From Bacteroidota bacterium (GTDB lineage: Bacteria > Bacteroidota > Bacteroidia > NORP154): a DNA stretch of 64,000 nucleotides. Position 1 is the stretch's first letter, and each line of letters starts with the position of its first letter. Both the position numbers and the translations under genes were made by a program. The stretch lies in NCBI GenBank assembly GCA_022572355.1, contig JACZWC010000005.1:1-64000 (forward strand), read 5' to 3'. Shown one piece after another: positions 17,431 through 25,637 of this stretch. The notes under the pieces were generated by a model. That model made no database searches, was not told the origin of the DNA, and saw only the letters and a list, made by a program, of their open reading frames with translations.

Positions 17431-18549
17431 CTATTTATCGTACCCGAACGCGTCGAAGGCAAATTTCCATTCGCTATAGATTTTTGCTTTTAGCTCTTCT
17501 GACATCTCGTATTTGTTTTGCTGAAAGTTGGCGTGATTTTGAATTTCAGCCTCAAAAAAGGGCCTTGCTTCCGCAAAATTTTCCCTGCCTAAATGTTGGT
17601 AAGCCGCCTCCAATATTGGCAGGGGTTCTTTGATAAAGTGATCAAACCTGAATTCGAGGAGTTGCTTTTCCGGGATGAGGTCTCTGTATTCGAGGTATTT
17701 GCCCATCATCCCTTTGTAGCACTCCAAAACACAATGCGAAACCTCTTCGCTATTTATACGCTGGAGTCCGATCATGGGAATTAGTTTTTCGAAAAGTCGT
17801 TCAAAGGATACATACACCTCGTATGGATTGCGGTGAATGTGAATGAACTGTGCATCTGGGAAAAGCTCTAACAGTTGCTTTATCCTCGCTGTATTACCCG
17901 GACTTTTGATCAACACGCTCCTATTACCATGCTTCACCGTCAGTTTCTTGAGGAAATAAAGAAAATGTTCCTTCCACGTTGAGATGTCGGCTTCATCACC
18001 ATCTTCAAACAACACATATTTTCTGAAGTAAAAGAGCCATCTTTTTGGAAAATAAAAACCGTTCATCATGGAGGCGTTGCACATCAACGACAGGGCAAAC
18101 TCTTCTTCTAATGGCAAATCCGCACCCATTTTCAGATTATCCATTGGCCTCGTAGATGGCATGGCCAGTTTATACAGAAATCTCCAGAGCCAACCCATGG
18201 TTAAAAATTGATGAGGAGCCATCACTTCGTATGTGGAAGAAAAAGCCAGCTGAGGATCTTTGCTTAATACATAATGCAAAAAAGTAGTGCCGCTTCTTGG
18301 GTGGCCTAGTATGATCAACGGTGGTTTTGGTACTGCGTTCTTAATTCTTCTACCATACACGATATTTTCAAGCAGGCGAAAGGGAAAGGTAAAAAATGTT
18401 GTGAGGGTTGTGAATAGTATACGCGGTATTGATAAGATGCTGACGTCGAACTTGTTTTCCGCGAGCAGCCGGAACCAATGTGTAACCGACGCATTACTCA
18501 AGGGATGCGCAAGTTGGAAATAGTCGAGCCGAATGTATTTCTTGTTCAA
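17431..18549 (-). CDS. PAPS-dependent sulfotransferase family protein
   Basis: A 372-residue protein with the 5'-phosphosulfate loop GHPRSGTTFLHYVLS (from residue 82) and the 3'-phosphate site region IKSPGNTARIKQLL...FIHIHRNPYEVYVSF. These motifs define sulfotransferases that move sulfate from PAPS to a hydroxyl or amine; this subgroup (Sulfotransfer_3-like) often acts on lipids or small molecules. No PAPS-synthesis genes are nearby. It is convergent with the ligase operon and abuts it, so it may belong to the same pathway, tailoring the product by sulfation. That link is inference from position. A hydrophobic stretch at residues ~43-60 suggests membrane association. Confidence 0.75.
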   Translation of the reverse strand: MNKKYIRLDYFQLAHPLSNASVTHWFRLLAENKFDVSILSIPRILFTTLTTFFTFPFRLLENIVYGRRIKNAVPKPPLIILGHPRSGTTFLHYVLSKDPQLAFSSTYEVMAPHQFLTMGWLWRFLYKLAMPSTRPMDNLKMGADLPLEEEFALSLMCNASMMNGFYFPKRWLFYFRKYVLFEDGDEADISTWKEHFLYFLKKLTVKHGNRSVLIKSPGNTARIKQLLELFPDAQFIHIHRNPYEVYVSFERLFEKLIPMIGLQRINSEEVSHCVLECYKGMMGKYLEYRDLIPEKQLLEFRFDHFIKEPLPILEAAYQHLGRENFAEARPFFEAEIQNHANFQQNKYEMSEELKAKIYSEWKFAFDAFGYDK

Positions 18550-18657
18550 AGCAAAGGGATATTGGCAATCCGAAATTAATAATTAACGTGAGTTAAGAAT
18601 AAGCAAATTGTTAATCCATTAACTTTCAAATGAATATACTCCAATGGAACGCTGACC

Positions 18658-18776
18658 TGCCTGCGCGAAGCCGTAGTTTCGCTACGGCGGAGGCACGGTG
18701 ACGCGGATTTAACGGATTAACGCTGATAAACGCGATCAAAATCCGTGGTAATCCGCACGATCAGTGTCATCCGCGT
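18658..18776. repeat. Composite inverted-repeat element in intergenic DNA
   Basis: Two palindromic parts. First, TGCCT (18658-18662) pairs with AGGCA (18691-18695) around a tight hairpin GCCGTAG/CTACGGC (18670-18676, 18682-18688). Second, ACGCGGAT (18701-18708) and ATCCGCGT (18769-18776) bracket a nested pair in which a GCTGAT segment near 18722 matches ATCAGTGTC near 18760. The 350-base gap between the sulfotransferase and the DUF5686 gene contains no other feature apart from the promoter box at its right end. Palindromic sequences of this flavour are common dispersed elements in Bacteroidota genomes. Confidence 0.6.
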
Positions 18777-18882
18777 TCTATTTTGTTATTGTATATCAGG
18801 CAAATAGCAGCTTCACGACAGATTCATAACCCTAATTCATAGTAATTAAACCAAACTGCGGGAATCCATTATCCTAATGTTA

Positions 18883-18890
18883 TAATTTTG
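18883..18890 (+). promoter_or_regulatory. Possible -7 box of the DUF5686 gene
   Basis: TAATTTTG matches TAnnTTTG but ends only 7 bases before the ATG at 18898. If used, the transcript would start at or next to the start codon. No -33 element is evident, so a chance match in AT-rich DNA is possible. Confidence 0.35.
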
Positions 18891-18897
18891 TGCAACT

Positions 18898-21372
18898 ATG
18901 AGAAAGCTGCTGCTCACATTTTTTGGCTTAACAATATCGATCATTTCAACAGCACAAATTACTGAGGTAAGCGGTGTGATTACTGATAAATCCACCGGCG
19001 ATCCCATTCCCTTTGTAAGTGTGATTTATGAAGGGATTGGAATAGGGTCCATGAGCGACACGACAGGATATTTTTCCATTCGAACAAAAAAACAAGTGAG
19101 CTCGATCATGGTCTCCAGCATGGGGTATGGAGCAAAGTCCATAAAAATTGAATTCGGAATATCCCAAACTGTCGATATTAGACTCAAATCGAAGCATTAT
19201 GACCTCGCCGAAGTTGTCATACGTCCAGGAGAAAATGCAGCGTGGGAGATTTTAAGAAGAGCAATTGCCAATAAATCGCAAAACAATCCTGAGCAAAAGG
19301 ATGCATATGAGTATGCTGTATATCATAAGATACGCTTCGACCTGAATCACTTCACAGAAAAACTCAAGCGCAACTTCTTTCTAAGGCCTTTTGATTTTAT
19401 TTGGGAGAATGTTGATACAACGGAAGACGGCGTCACATACCTTCCTATTCTCCTGACAGAAAAAACTTCGAAAGTTTATTTCAGAAAATCTCCGCCAGCG
19501 TTCAAGGAGAATATTATTGGCAGCCGGGCCAAGGGTTTAGAGGGGCCGAAGATCATGGATTTTATAGATGACATGTATGTTCATCCCAATGTGTATGATA
19601 ATTATGTGGTTATCCTGGAAAAATCTTTTCCCAGCCCTTTGAACGATGAGTACCAAAAAAATTACCGTTTCTATCTGGTGGATAGCATAATGGTTGACGG
19701 CTATCGGTGTTACAAAATAATTTTTAAACCCAAACGAAGAAATGATCTGGCATTTATCGGGGAAATGCTGATAGAAGATTCCACTTACGCCATCAAACAG
19801 GTTGATCTGAGTTTCAGCATCGAAGCAAACGTGAATTTCGTGAGAAATTATTGGGTAAGACAAAAATATGAACGTGTAGATGGGGTGCACTGGATGGTTG
19901 CCAGCAGTGAAGTCCTGGCTGATTTTACCGTCATTGAGAACTCTAGTGAGTTGACAGGATTTTTTGGCAGGAAAACATCATTGTTCACCAAATACAAGAT
20001 CAATATGCCAAGGGACGAGCAGTTTTATTCAGGTGTTGACCACATTGTTATGGCTGACAGTGCGGATAAGAGAAGCGAGGAATTCTGGGTGGAAGAAAGG
20101 CTTGAGCCATTGTCTCAGAAAGAAAAGGAGCTTTTCAAAATGATCGACAGTTTAGAATCACATCCCAAATTTATATTGCTCAAAAACGCTATAAAGACAG
20201 TGGCAACAGGCTGGATGCCAATAAAAAGTTTTGAGATAGGAGATATTTACACTTTTTACAGTTACAACGATATTGAGAAATCCAGAATCAAACTTGGATT
20301 TAAATTGGAGGAGATATTTAAAGTCATGAACCTTTCGGGGTATGGAGCATATGGATTTGGTGATCAGAAATTTAAATATTTCGGACACCTGAATTTTAAA
20401 TTTGACGGGCCTCAGAACCGCTATAGTAAAATAGGATTTATGGGTTTAAGCGACATCAATCAATTGGGAAGAAGCAGCCACATGATTGAATTGGACCATG
20501 TGCTTACCACGCTCATTCGTACTGCTCCGATAAACAAACGAACGTTAACTACCTCCTACAATGCCTACTTAGAACGGCAATGGTTCACAGGTTTTGTAAC
20601 TCGGGTATCCGGATTCGCCGAGTCAGTTGAGCCTTATGGCGATATAGCCTTTGTTGAAAAGGACAATGCCGGAACCCAAGATTCTATTTCAAACTACACA
20701 ATAAGTGGATTTGAAATATCTGCGAAACTTGCCATCGGAGAGCCGAACCTCTCTGCAGAATATGGGGATGGCGGAGAAGTTAAAGGCATTCACAGCTCAC
20801 CCGTGATTTCAATAAGCTACAAGCAAGGGCTAAAAGGATTTCTCAACGGGGGGGTTGACATGCAGCAATTGCGGCTGCGAATGGAACAAAAAGTGAGACT
20901 GAATAAGATGGGACATTCTCACTACCTCATTGAACTGGGCAAAATTTGGGGCGAGGTGCCATTCGTGTACTTACACACCCCATTGGCCAATCAAATGGTG
21001 CTTAACGACGGGTATGCCTTTAATCTGATGAATTACCTGGAGTTTGTTTCGGACCAATACTATACATTTAGCTATGAGCATCACTTCGATGGGCTGCTAT
21101 TCAACAGGATTCCTCTGATAAGCCAGTTGAAATGGAGGTCTTTTATTTTTGTAAAAACCTATTACGGCTCGCTTAGCAGTAATTATCTGGAGGAAAACTA
21201 TCAGCTACCCAACAATATGTCGGGTATGGATGAGCCTTATTATGAGGCAGGATTCGGAATTGAAAATATATTCAAAATTGCCAGGATAGACTTCTCATGG
21301 CGACTGAACTACCACGGTAAAGAGGATATTTATCTCTTTATGGTAAAACCCTCGTTCTATTTCAGCTTTTAG
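18898..21372 (+). CDS. DUF5686 and carboxypeptidase-regulatory-like domain outer-membrane protein
   Basis: An 824-residue protein with a signal peptide (MRKLLLTFFGLTISIISTAQ), a CarboxypepD_reg-like beta-sandwich (residues ~21-105, VSGVITDKSTGDPIPFVSV and MGYGAKSIKI) and a long DUF5686 region rich in alternating barrel-like strands, ending in FSF as outer-membrane proteins do. The family is widespread in Bacteroidota and is thought to sit in the outer membrane; its role is unknown. It lacks a TonB plug. It is a single gene between the biosynthetic cluster and the carotenoid operon and has no evident link to either. Confidence 0.82.
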   Translation: MRKLLLTFFGLTISIISTAQITEVSGVITDKSTGDPIPFVSVIYEGIGIGSMSDTTGYFSIRTKKQVSSIMVSSMGYGAKSIKIEFGISQTVDIRLKSKHYDLAEVVIRPGENAAWEILRRAIANKSQNNPEQKDAYEYAVYHKIRFDLNHFTEKLKRNFFLRPFDFIWENVDTTEDGVTYLPILLTEKTSKVYFRKSPPAFKENIIGSRAKGLEGPKIMDFIDDMYVHPNVYDNYVVILEKSFPSPLNDEYQKNYRFYLVDSIMVDGYRCYKIIFKPKRRNDLAFIGEMLIEDSTYAIKQVDLSFSIEANVNFVRNYWVRQKYERVDGVHWMVASSEVLADFTVIENSSELTGFFGRKTSLFTKYKINMPRDEQFYSGVDHIVMADSADKRSEEFWVEERLEPLSQKEKELFKMIDSLESHPKFILLKNAIKTVATGWMPIKSFEIGDIYTFYSYNDIEKSRIKLGFKLEEIFKVMNLSGYGAYGFGDQKFKYFGHLNFKFDGPQNRYSKIGFMGLSDINQLGRSSHMIELDHVLTTLIRTAPINKRTLTTSYNAYLERQWFTGFVTRVSGFAESVEPYGDIAFVEKDNAGTQDSISNYTISGFEISAKLAIGEPNLSAEYGDGGEVKGIHSSPVISISYKQGLKGFLNGGVDMQQLRLRMEQKVRLNKMGHSHYLIELGKIWGEVPFVYLHTPLANQMVLNDGYAFNLMNYLEFVSDQYYTFSYEHHFDGLLFNRIPLISQLKWRSFIFVKTYYGSLSSNYLEENYQLPNNMSGMDEPYYEAGFGIENIFKIARIDFSWRLNYHGKEDIYLFMVKPSFYFSF

Positions 21373-21408
21373 AGAAAGATGTTCAGCTATTTGAGCAAAG
21401 GAACTTGC

Positions 21409-21504
21409 TTAACCGCAAGGATCGCAAAGTAATCGCTATGGCCGCAAAGTTTGACTAGTGGTAATTTGCGCTCTTTGCGCCACCCTTGCGCACATTGCGG
21501 TTAA
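21409..21504. repeat. 96-bp inverted-repeat element
   Basis: Perfect 10-base ends TTAACCGCAA (21409-21418) and TTGCGGTTAA (21495-21504). Inside, CGCAAAG segments near 21423 and 21443 face CTTTGCG near 21473, and GCAAGG near 21415 faces CCTTGCG near 21484, making a nested palindrome. It sits between convergent genes (DUF5686 and the membrane protein at 21513) and may act as a bidirectional terminator. It has no coding capacity. Confidence 0.6.
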
Positions 21505-21512
21505 AAACAGGA

Positions 21513-22136
21513 TTATTTTATTGGAATCACAAGCCCAACTCCATTTCCCGAAAAAGTCAGTTTTTCGAGAATTGGCGCGAGCTTCTTTTTATAGTGTCCT
21601 CCATGAATCATCGCGATCAAGATATCATTGATCAAAAGAAATGTGCCCTGCATCATAAATGAATGGCCGAATCCATGTAACATATTGGCTCCTAAAGGAT
21701 ACTTGTCGCCTAGGGTGTAACAGTAATATCCCATAAAAATGTAACTAACATCCATTATTCCATTGATCAGGTAAAGCTTTTCCGTGGCCATTTGCTTCTT
21801 TATTGTTTCCGACGGGTTTAAAATATTATTTCTACGCTTTATTGTTCCGAGATAGCCCGGGATGGCAATTCCAAGATTGATGAGATTCCATAATACATTC
21901 ATCTCATGAAAATAGTATGCTTCCCCTTTCGTATCTGTTAATGCCGCGCCACTGACAATAATATTAGCAACAGACCAGCCCCCTAACACGAACATGCTGT
22001 TGCTGCCGATTTTCTCCCTCTCATAATTAAAGCTGTCCAAAGCTGCCTGGTTTTGTGAGAAAGCATTGGAGCAGAGAATAACTCCAATAAAAAGGAACAA
22101 GATTCTTTTATTATGATAAAACGTTATTAAGCCCAT
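21513..22136 (-). CDS. Conserved Bacteroidota membrane protein of unknown function
   Basis: A 207-residue protein with an N-terminal signal or membrane segment (ILFLFIGVILCSNAFSQ) followed by three or four hydrophobic stretches (MFVLGGWSVANIIVSGAAL, LWNLINLGIAIPGYLG, LINGIMDVSYIFMGYYCYTL, MMQGTFLLINDILIAMI). The pattern with a VLGGWSVANI segment after the signal recalls a family of uncharacterised Bacteroidota proteins. I can assign no function. It is transcribed leftwards, divergent from crtI with about 117 bases between them, and could be regulated with the carotenoid operon. Confidence 0.65.
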   Translation of the reverse strand: MGLITFYHNKRILFLFIGVILCSNAFSQNQAALDSFNYEREKIGSNSMFVLGGWSVANIIVSGAALTDTKGEAYYFHEMNVLWNLINLGIAIPGYLGTIKRRNNILNPSETIKKQMATEKLYLINGIMDVSYIFMGYYCYTLGDKYPLGANMLHGFGHSFMMQGTFLLINDILIAMIHGGHYKKKLAPILEKLTFSGNGVGLVIPIK

Positions 22137-22253
22137 GGTAAATCTGCGAGTTTAAAATAGCAAAGTGACGATTGTGAAAAGAACAATCAAATGTAGATAA
22201 TTCTCCGTGGATAGGCTATTACAGGGTACATATTTTGATATATTTACGGATCA

Positions 22254-23732
22254 ATGGGCAAGAAAGTAGCAGTTTTAGGTGGAGGATTTGCAGGATTATC
22301 AGCAGCGAGCATAATGGCAAAGAACGGATTTGATGTCTCTTTGTTCGAAAAAAACGCTGATGTGGGAGGTAGAGCCAGAAAATTTGAAAAGGACGGATTT
22401 TCATTTGATATGGGGCCCACCTGGTATTGGATGCCGGATATTATAGAGGATTTTTTTCAAATATTCGGGAAAAGTACGTCCGACTATTTTGAACTACAAA
22501 GACTAGACCCATCTTATCGGGTATTCTTTGGGAAAAATGATTTTCTCGATATCCCTTCATCTTTAGATGAGATTATCAACCTCTTTGAAAACTTGGAAAA
22601 GGGAGCTGGTGCAAATTTGCGAAAGTACCTCAGGGAAGCTGAGTACAAATACACGGTTGGCCTAAAGGAATTTGCTTTTAAACCTGCACTCTCTATAGTA
22701 GAGTTCTTTGATTGGCGGTTGATATCCTCGGCTTTCAAGCTGCATATGTTCAAGCCATTCAGCAGCTATGTGAGAAAGCATTTTAAACACCCATACCTAA
22801 TTCAATTGGTAGAATTTCATGTGTTATTCCTGGGGGCCAAACCCCAGAACACACCGGCACTTTTCAGCTTGATGAGCTACGCTGATTATGCCCTGGGAAC
22901 CTGGTATCCGGTTGGGGGCATGAATAAAATAGCACAAGCGATGCAATCTATCGCTGAAATGACCGGAGTCAAAATCAAGACCAATGAAAATATCGAGTCA
23001 ATTAATGTGACGTCTGGTACCGTATCTTCTGTAACCTCGAATGGAGTGAATTATGATGTAGATGCAGTTATTGCATCGTTGGATTATCAACATGTAGACC
23101 AAAAACTACTTTCTTCGGAACATTCTTCATATTCAAAAAAATATTGGGAAACGAGAAAACTGGCACCATCTTGTCTTATATTTCATCTGGCCCTGGATAA
23201 GAAGATTGATAATTTACAGCATCACAATTTATTTTTTGATGCGGATTTTCAAAAACACGCTGAAGAAATTTACGATCGGCCTCAATGGCCTGAAAACCCA
23301 CTGTTTTATGTTTGCTGTCCTACTTTAACAGATCACACCTTGGCTCCAGAGGGGAAAGAGGTGCTCTTTCTATTAATTCCGGTGGCGGTAGGCCTCGACG
23401 ACAATGAAGAAACCAGGGAGAAATACCTGAAATTATTACTTCAAAGATTAACAGTTCACACGGGTGAGGATATATCAAAACACATTCTTTTTAAAAGGAG
23501 TTATGCCCATAAAGAGTTCATAAATGATTACAATTCTTTTAAAGGAAATGCCTATGGATTGGCCAATACATTGATGCAAACTTCAATTTTTAAACCGAAA
23601 ATCAAGAGTAAAAAGTTGAAAAATCTGTATTTTGCGGGCCAATTGACTGTACCAGGGCCTGGAATTCCCCCCGCAATTATTTCGGGCCAGATAGCAGCAG
23701 GCCTGGCAACAAAGGAAATGAAGGCTAAGTGA
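22254..23732 (+). CDS. crtI: Phytoene desaturase CrtI
   Basis: A 492-residue flavoprotein that desaturates phytoene stepwise to lycopene. The FAD fold is VAVLGGGFAGLSAASIMA with GGRARKFEKDGFSFDMGPTW, and the C-terminus carries the CrtI signature NLYFAGQLTVPGPGIPPAI. It is the first gene of the crtI-crtB-unknown-crtZ-crtYcd operon: its TGA overlaps the crtB ATG by one base (TGATG). It differs clearly from the CrtD-like paralogue at 10491-11960, which shares the fold but has a different C-terminal signature. Confidence 0.92.
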   Translation: MGKKVAVLGGGFAGLSAASIMAKNGFDVSLFEKNADVGGRARKFEKDGFSFDMGPTWYWMPDIIEDFFQIFGKSTSDYFELQRLDPSYRVFFGKNDFLDIPSSLDEIINLFENLEKGAGANLRKYLREAEYKYTVGLKEFAFKPALSIVEFFDWRLISSAFKLHMFKPFSSYVRKHFKHPYLIQLVEFHVLFLGAKPQNTPALFSLMSYADYALGTWYPVGGMNKIAQAMQSIAEMTGVKIKTNENIESINVTSGTVSSVTSNGVNYDVDAVIASLDYQHVDQKLLSSEHSSYSKKYWETRKLAPSCLIFHLALDKKIDNLQHHNLFFDADFQKHAEEIYDRPQWPENPLFYVCCPTLTDHTLAPEGKEVLFLLIPVAVGLDDNEETREKYLKLLLQRLTVHTGEDISKHILFKRSYAHKEFINDYNSFKGNAYGLANTLMQTSIFKPKIKSKKLKNLYFAGQLTVPGPGIPPAIISGQIAAGLATKEMKAK

Positions 23733-24589
23733 TGTACAGCAACGAAGCGCAGATGAAGGAGCTATTTGATCAGGTATCATACGAGTGTAGCAAAGCGGTT
23801 ATATCGAAATATAGCACGTCGTTTTCATTGGGAGTGAGGCTGCTACACAAAGATTTTATCAATCCAATAAGATCAATTTATGGCTTTGTGCGGCTTGCGG
23901 ATGAGATTGTCGACTCCTTTCATGATTATGATAAGAAGGAACTATTAGAAGGGTTTGTTAGAGATACTGAATCTGCAATAAAAAATGGAATAAGCTTGAA
24001 TCCGATTCTCAACAGTTTTCAGCAAACGGTTAATAAATACGATATCGATAGGGAGCTCATCGATGCCTTTAACCGAAGTATGGCAATGGATTTAGAGAAG
24101 ACCAATTACAAAAGGGATGAGTTTACGGATTACCTCTACGGTTCATCTGAAGTGGTGGGATTAATGTGCCTGAAAGTTTTTTGTGAGGGCAATAGAGAAC
24201 TATATGGTTCATTAAAAGACAGTGCAATGAAGTTGGGTTCGGCATTTCAGAAGGTGAACTTTATGCGCGACTTCAAACACGACTTTCAATATTTGGGAAG
24301 ATATTATTTCCCTGAGCTTAGTGATGCCGGATTCAATGAAAAGACAAAAAGGAATATTGAGGAGAGTATAGAAAGAGAATTTGAGGAAGGATACGCAGGT
24401 GTTATGAAGCTGCCAAAGAAGGCGAGATTTGGCGTGTATCTGGTTTATATCTATTACCAGAGGTTATTTAATAAAATAAAAGGGCTCCCTGCTGAAAATG
24501 TTCTTCAAAGCAGGGTGAGAATTTCCAATTGGCAGAAGTTTTTCCTTTTAGCACGGTCCTATGTCAGGCACAGTCTCAACCTGATATAA
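23732..24589 (+). CDS. crtB: Phytoene synthase CrtB
   Basis: A 285-residue enzyme of the squalene/phytoene synthase family that joins two geranylgeranyl diphosphates to phytoene. Both aspartate-rich motifs are present: RLADEIVDSF (DxxxD) in the first third and NFMRDFKHDFQYLGRYYFP (DxxxD) in the middle. The ATG at 23732 is preferred over the in-frame GTG at 23729 because it makes the standard TGATG overlap with crtI. Its TAA stop overlaps the ATG of the following unknown gene in the same manner. Confidence 0.93.
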   Translation: MYSNEAQMKELFDQVSYECSKAVISKYSTSFSLGVRLLHKDFINPIRSIYGFVRLADEIVDSFHDYDKKELLEGFVRDTESAIKNGISLNPILNSFQQTVNKYDIDRELIDAFNRSMAMDLEKTNYKRDEFTDYLYGSSEVVGLMCLKVFCEGNRELYGSLKDSAMKLGSAFQKVNFMRDFKHDFQYLGRYYFPELSDAGFNEKTKRNIEESIEREFEEGYAGVMKLPKKARFGVYLVYIYYQRLFNKIKGLPAENVLQSRVRISNWQKFFLLARSYVRHSLNLI

Positions 24590-25110
24590 TGCGCTATTTT
24601 CTAGTATTTATTTTGCTGTGCGCTATAATGTTGTCCCATGATGATATATCTGGGCAAATCACTATTTCAGAGGTTAGAAAGGAATACCCGCAAGCTGTAG
24701 ATGACGAAGAGGTATGCAAAAATCTTTATGATAAATTTGAATCAGACAAGAAAACCTTATCTCCTCTGATGATGGGTTATAAGGGCTCCATTAGCGCTTT
24801 GATGTCGAAGCATTCGGGTAACCCATTTAGCAAATTGAGTTATTTTAATGATGGAAAGAAGCTTTTGGAAAATGCTATAGATGAGGACAGTGCCAATGCA
24901 GAATTGCGATTTTTAAGGATTACCATGCAGGTCAACCTGCCGTCATTTCTGATGTACAATGATAACATAGAAGAGGATAAAATCCTTCTTATTTCGCAAT
25001 TACCATCTGTTAACAACGAGAAGACAAAAAAAACAATTGCAAAATTTTTGATTAAAGCTGATTGCACCACAGCAGAAGAGAAAAAAAAGATTGAGGAGTT
25101 GATAAATTGA
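24589..25110 (+). CDS. Unknown exported protein embedded in the carotenoid operon
   Basis: A 173-residue protein I do not recognise. It starts with a signal-peptide-like segment (MRYFLVFILLCAIMLSHDDISGQ), then a helical, charged region with several acidic stretches and a cysteine-containing C-terminus (KADCTTAEEKKKIEELIN). The ATG at 24589 overlaps the crtB TAA (TAATG), showing tight coupling with crtB; the frame is open 60 bases further upstream inside crtB, but that start would hide the signal peptide. crtZ follows 62 bases later. A periplasmic product in a carotenoid operon suggests a role in pigment placement or a passenger gene; no function is assigned. Confidence 0.7.
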   Translation: MRYFLVFILLCAIMLSHDDISGQITISEVRKEYPQAVDDEEVCKNLYDKFESDKKTLSPLMMGYKGSISALMSKHSGNPFSKLSYFNDGKKLLENAIDEDSANAELRFLRITMQVNLPSFLMYNDNIEEDKILLISQLPSVNNEKTKKTIAKFLIKADCTTAEEKKKIEELIN

Positions 25111-25172
25111 ATAGCGGATGAAATGCTTAATTTAGTGTTAGATCAAATAGTTGTTAGATCAAAGTTGAGATA

Positions 25173-25637
25173 ATGATATATATCTATTATTTATTGCTTG
25201 TTCTGGGCTCTTTTGCATTTATGGAGGGAGTTGCCTGGTTTTCGCATAAGTACATTATGCATGGGCCCTTGTGGTTCATTCACAAAACACACCATGTAAT
25301 TGGCAAAGGTCCATTTCAGCTTAACGATGTCTTTGCTATAATTTTTGCGGTCCCGAGCTGGTTGTTCATGCAGTTTGGCGTTATGGCTGGTTTTGATTAT
25401 CGGTTTTATATAGGTATTGGAATTACGTTGTATGGAGTCTGGTACTTTATAGTGCACGATGTTTTTGTTCATCAGCGGGTTAAATGGCTAAAGACTACGA
25501 AAAACAAGTATATGCAGGGGCTTCGAAGAGCCCATAAGGTACATCACAAGAGTCTCACCAAGGAAAACTGCGAGTGTTTTGGCTTCCTTTTTGTTCCGAG
25601 GAAATACCATAGTCAGTACAATGAACCGCCGGAATGA
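25173..25637 (+). CDS. crtZ: Beta-carotene 3-hydroxylase CrtZ
   Basis: A 154-residue integral-membrane di-iron hydroxylase. The histidine motifs that bind the metals are HKYIMH, HKTHH, HDVFVHQR and HKVHH in the family's order. It adds 3-hydroxyl groups to beta-ionone rings, turning beta-carotene into zeaxanthin or acting on monocyclic carotenoids. Length matches CrtZ (about 160-175). Its last codons overlap the start of the cyclase gene by 4 bases. Confidence 0.93.
   Translation: MIYIYYLLLVLGSFAFMEGVAWFSHKYIMHGPLWFIHKTHHVIGKGPFQLNDVFAIIFAVPSWLFMQFGVMAGFDYRFYIGIGITLYGVWYFIVHDVFVHQRVKWLKTTKNKYMQGLRRAHKVHHKSLTKENCECFGFLFVPRKYHSQYNEPPE

Noticed and set aside
18658..21504. Mobile element carrying the DUF5686 gene between two inverted-repeat elements
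   Set aside because: The two flanking repeats differ in sequence and there is no transposase or target-site duplication, so they do not form the ends of one element.
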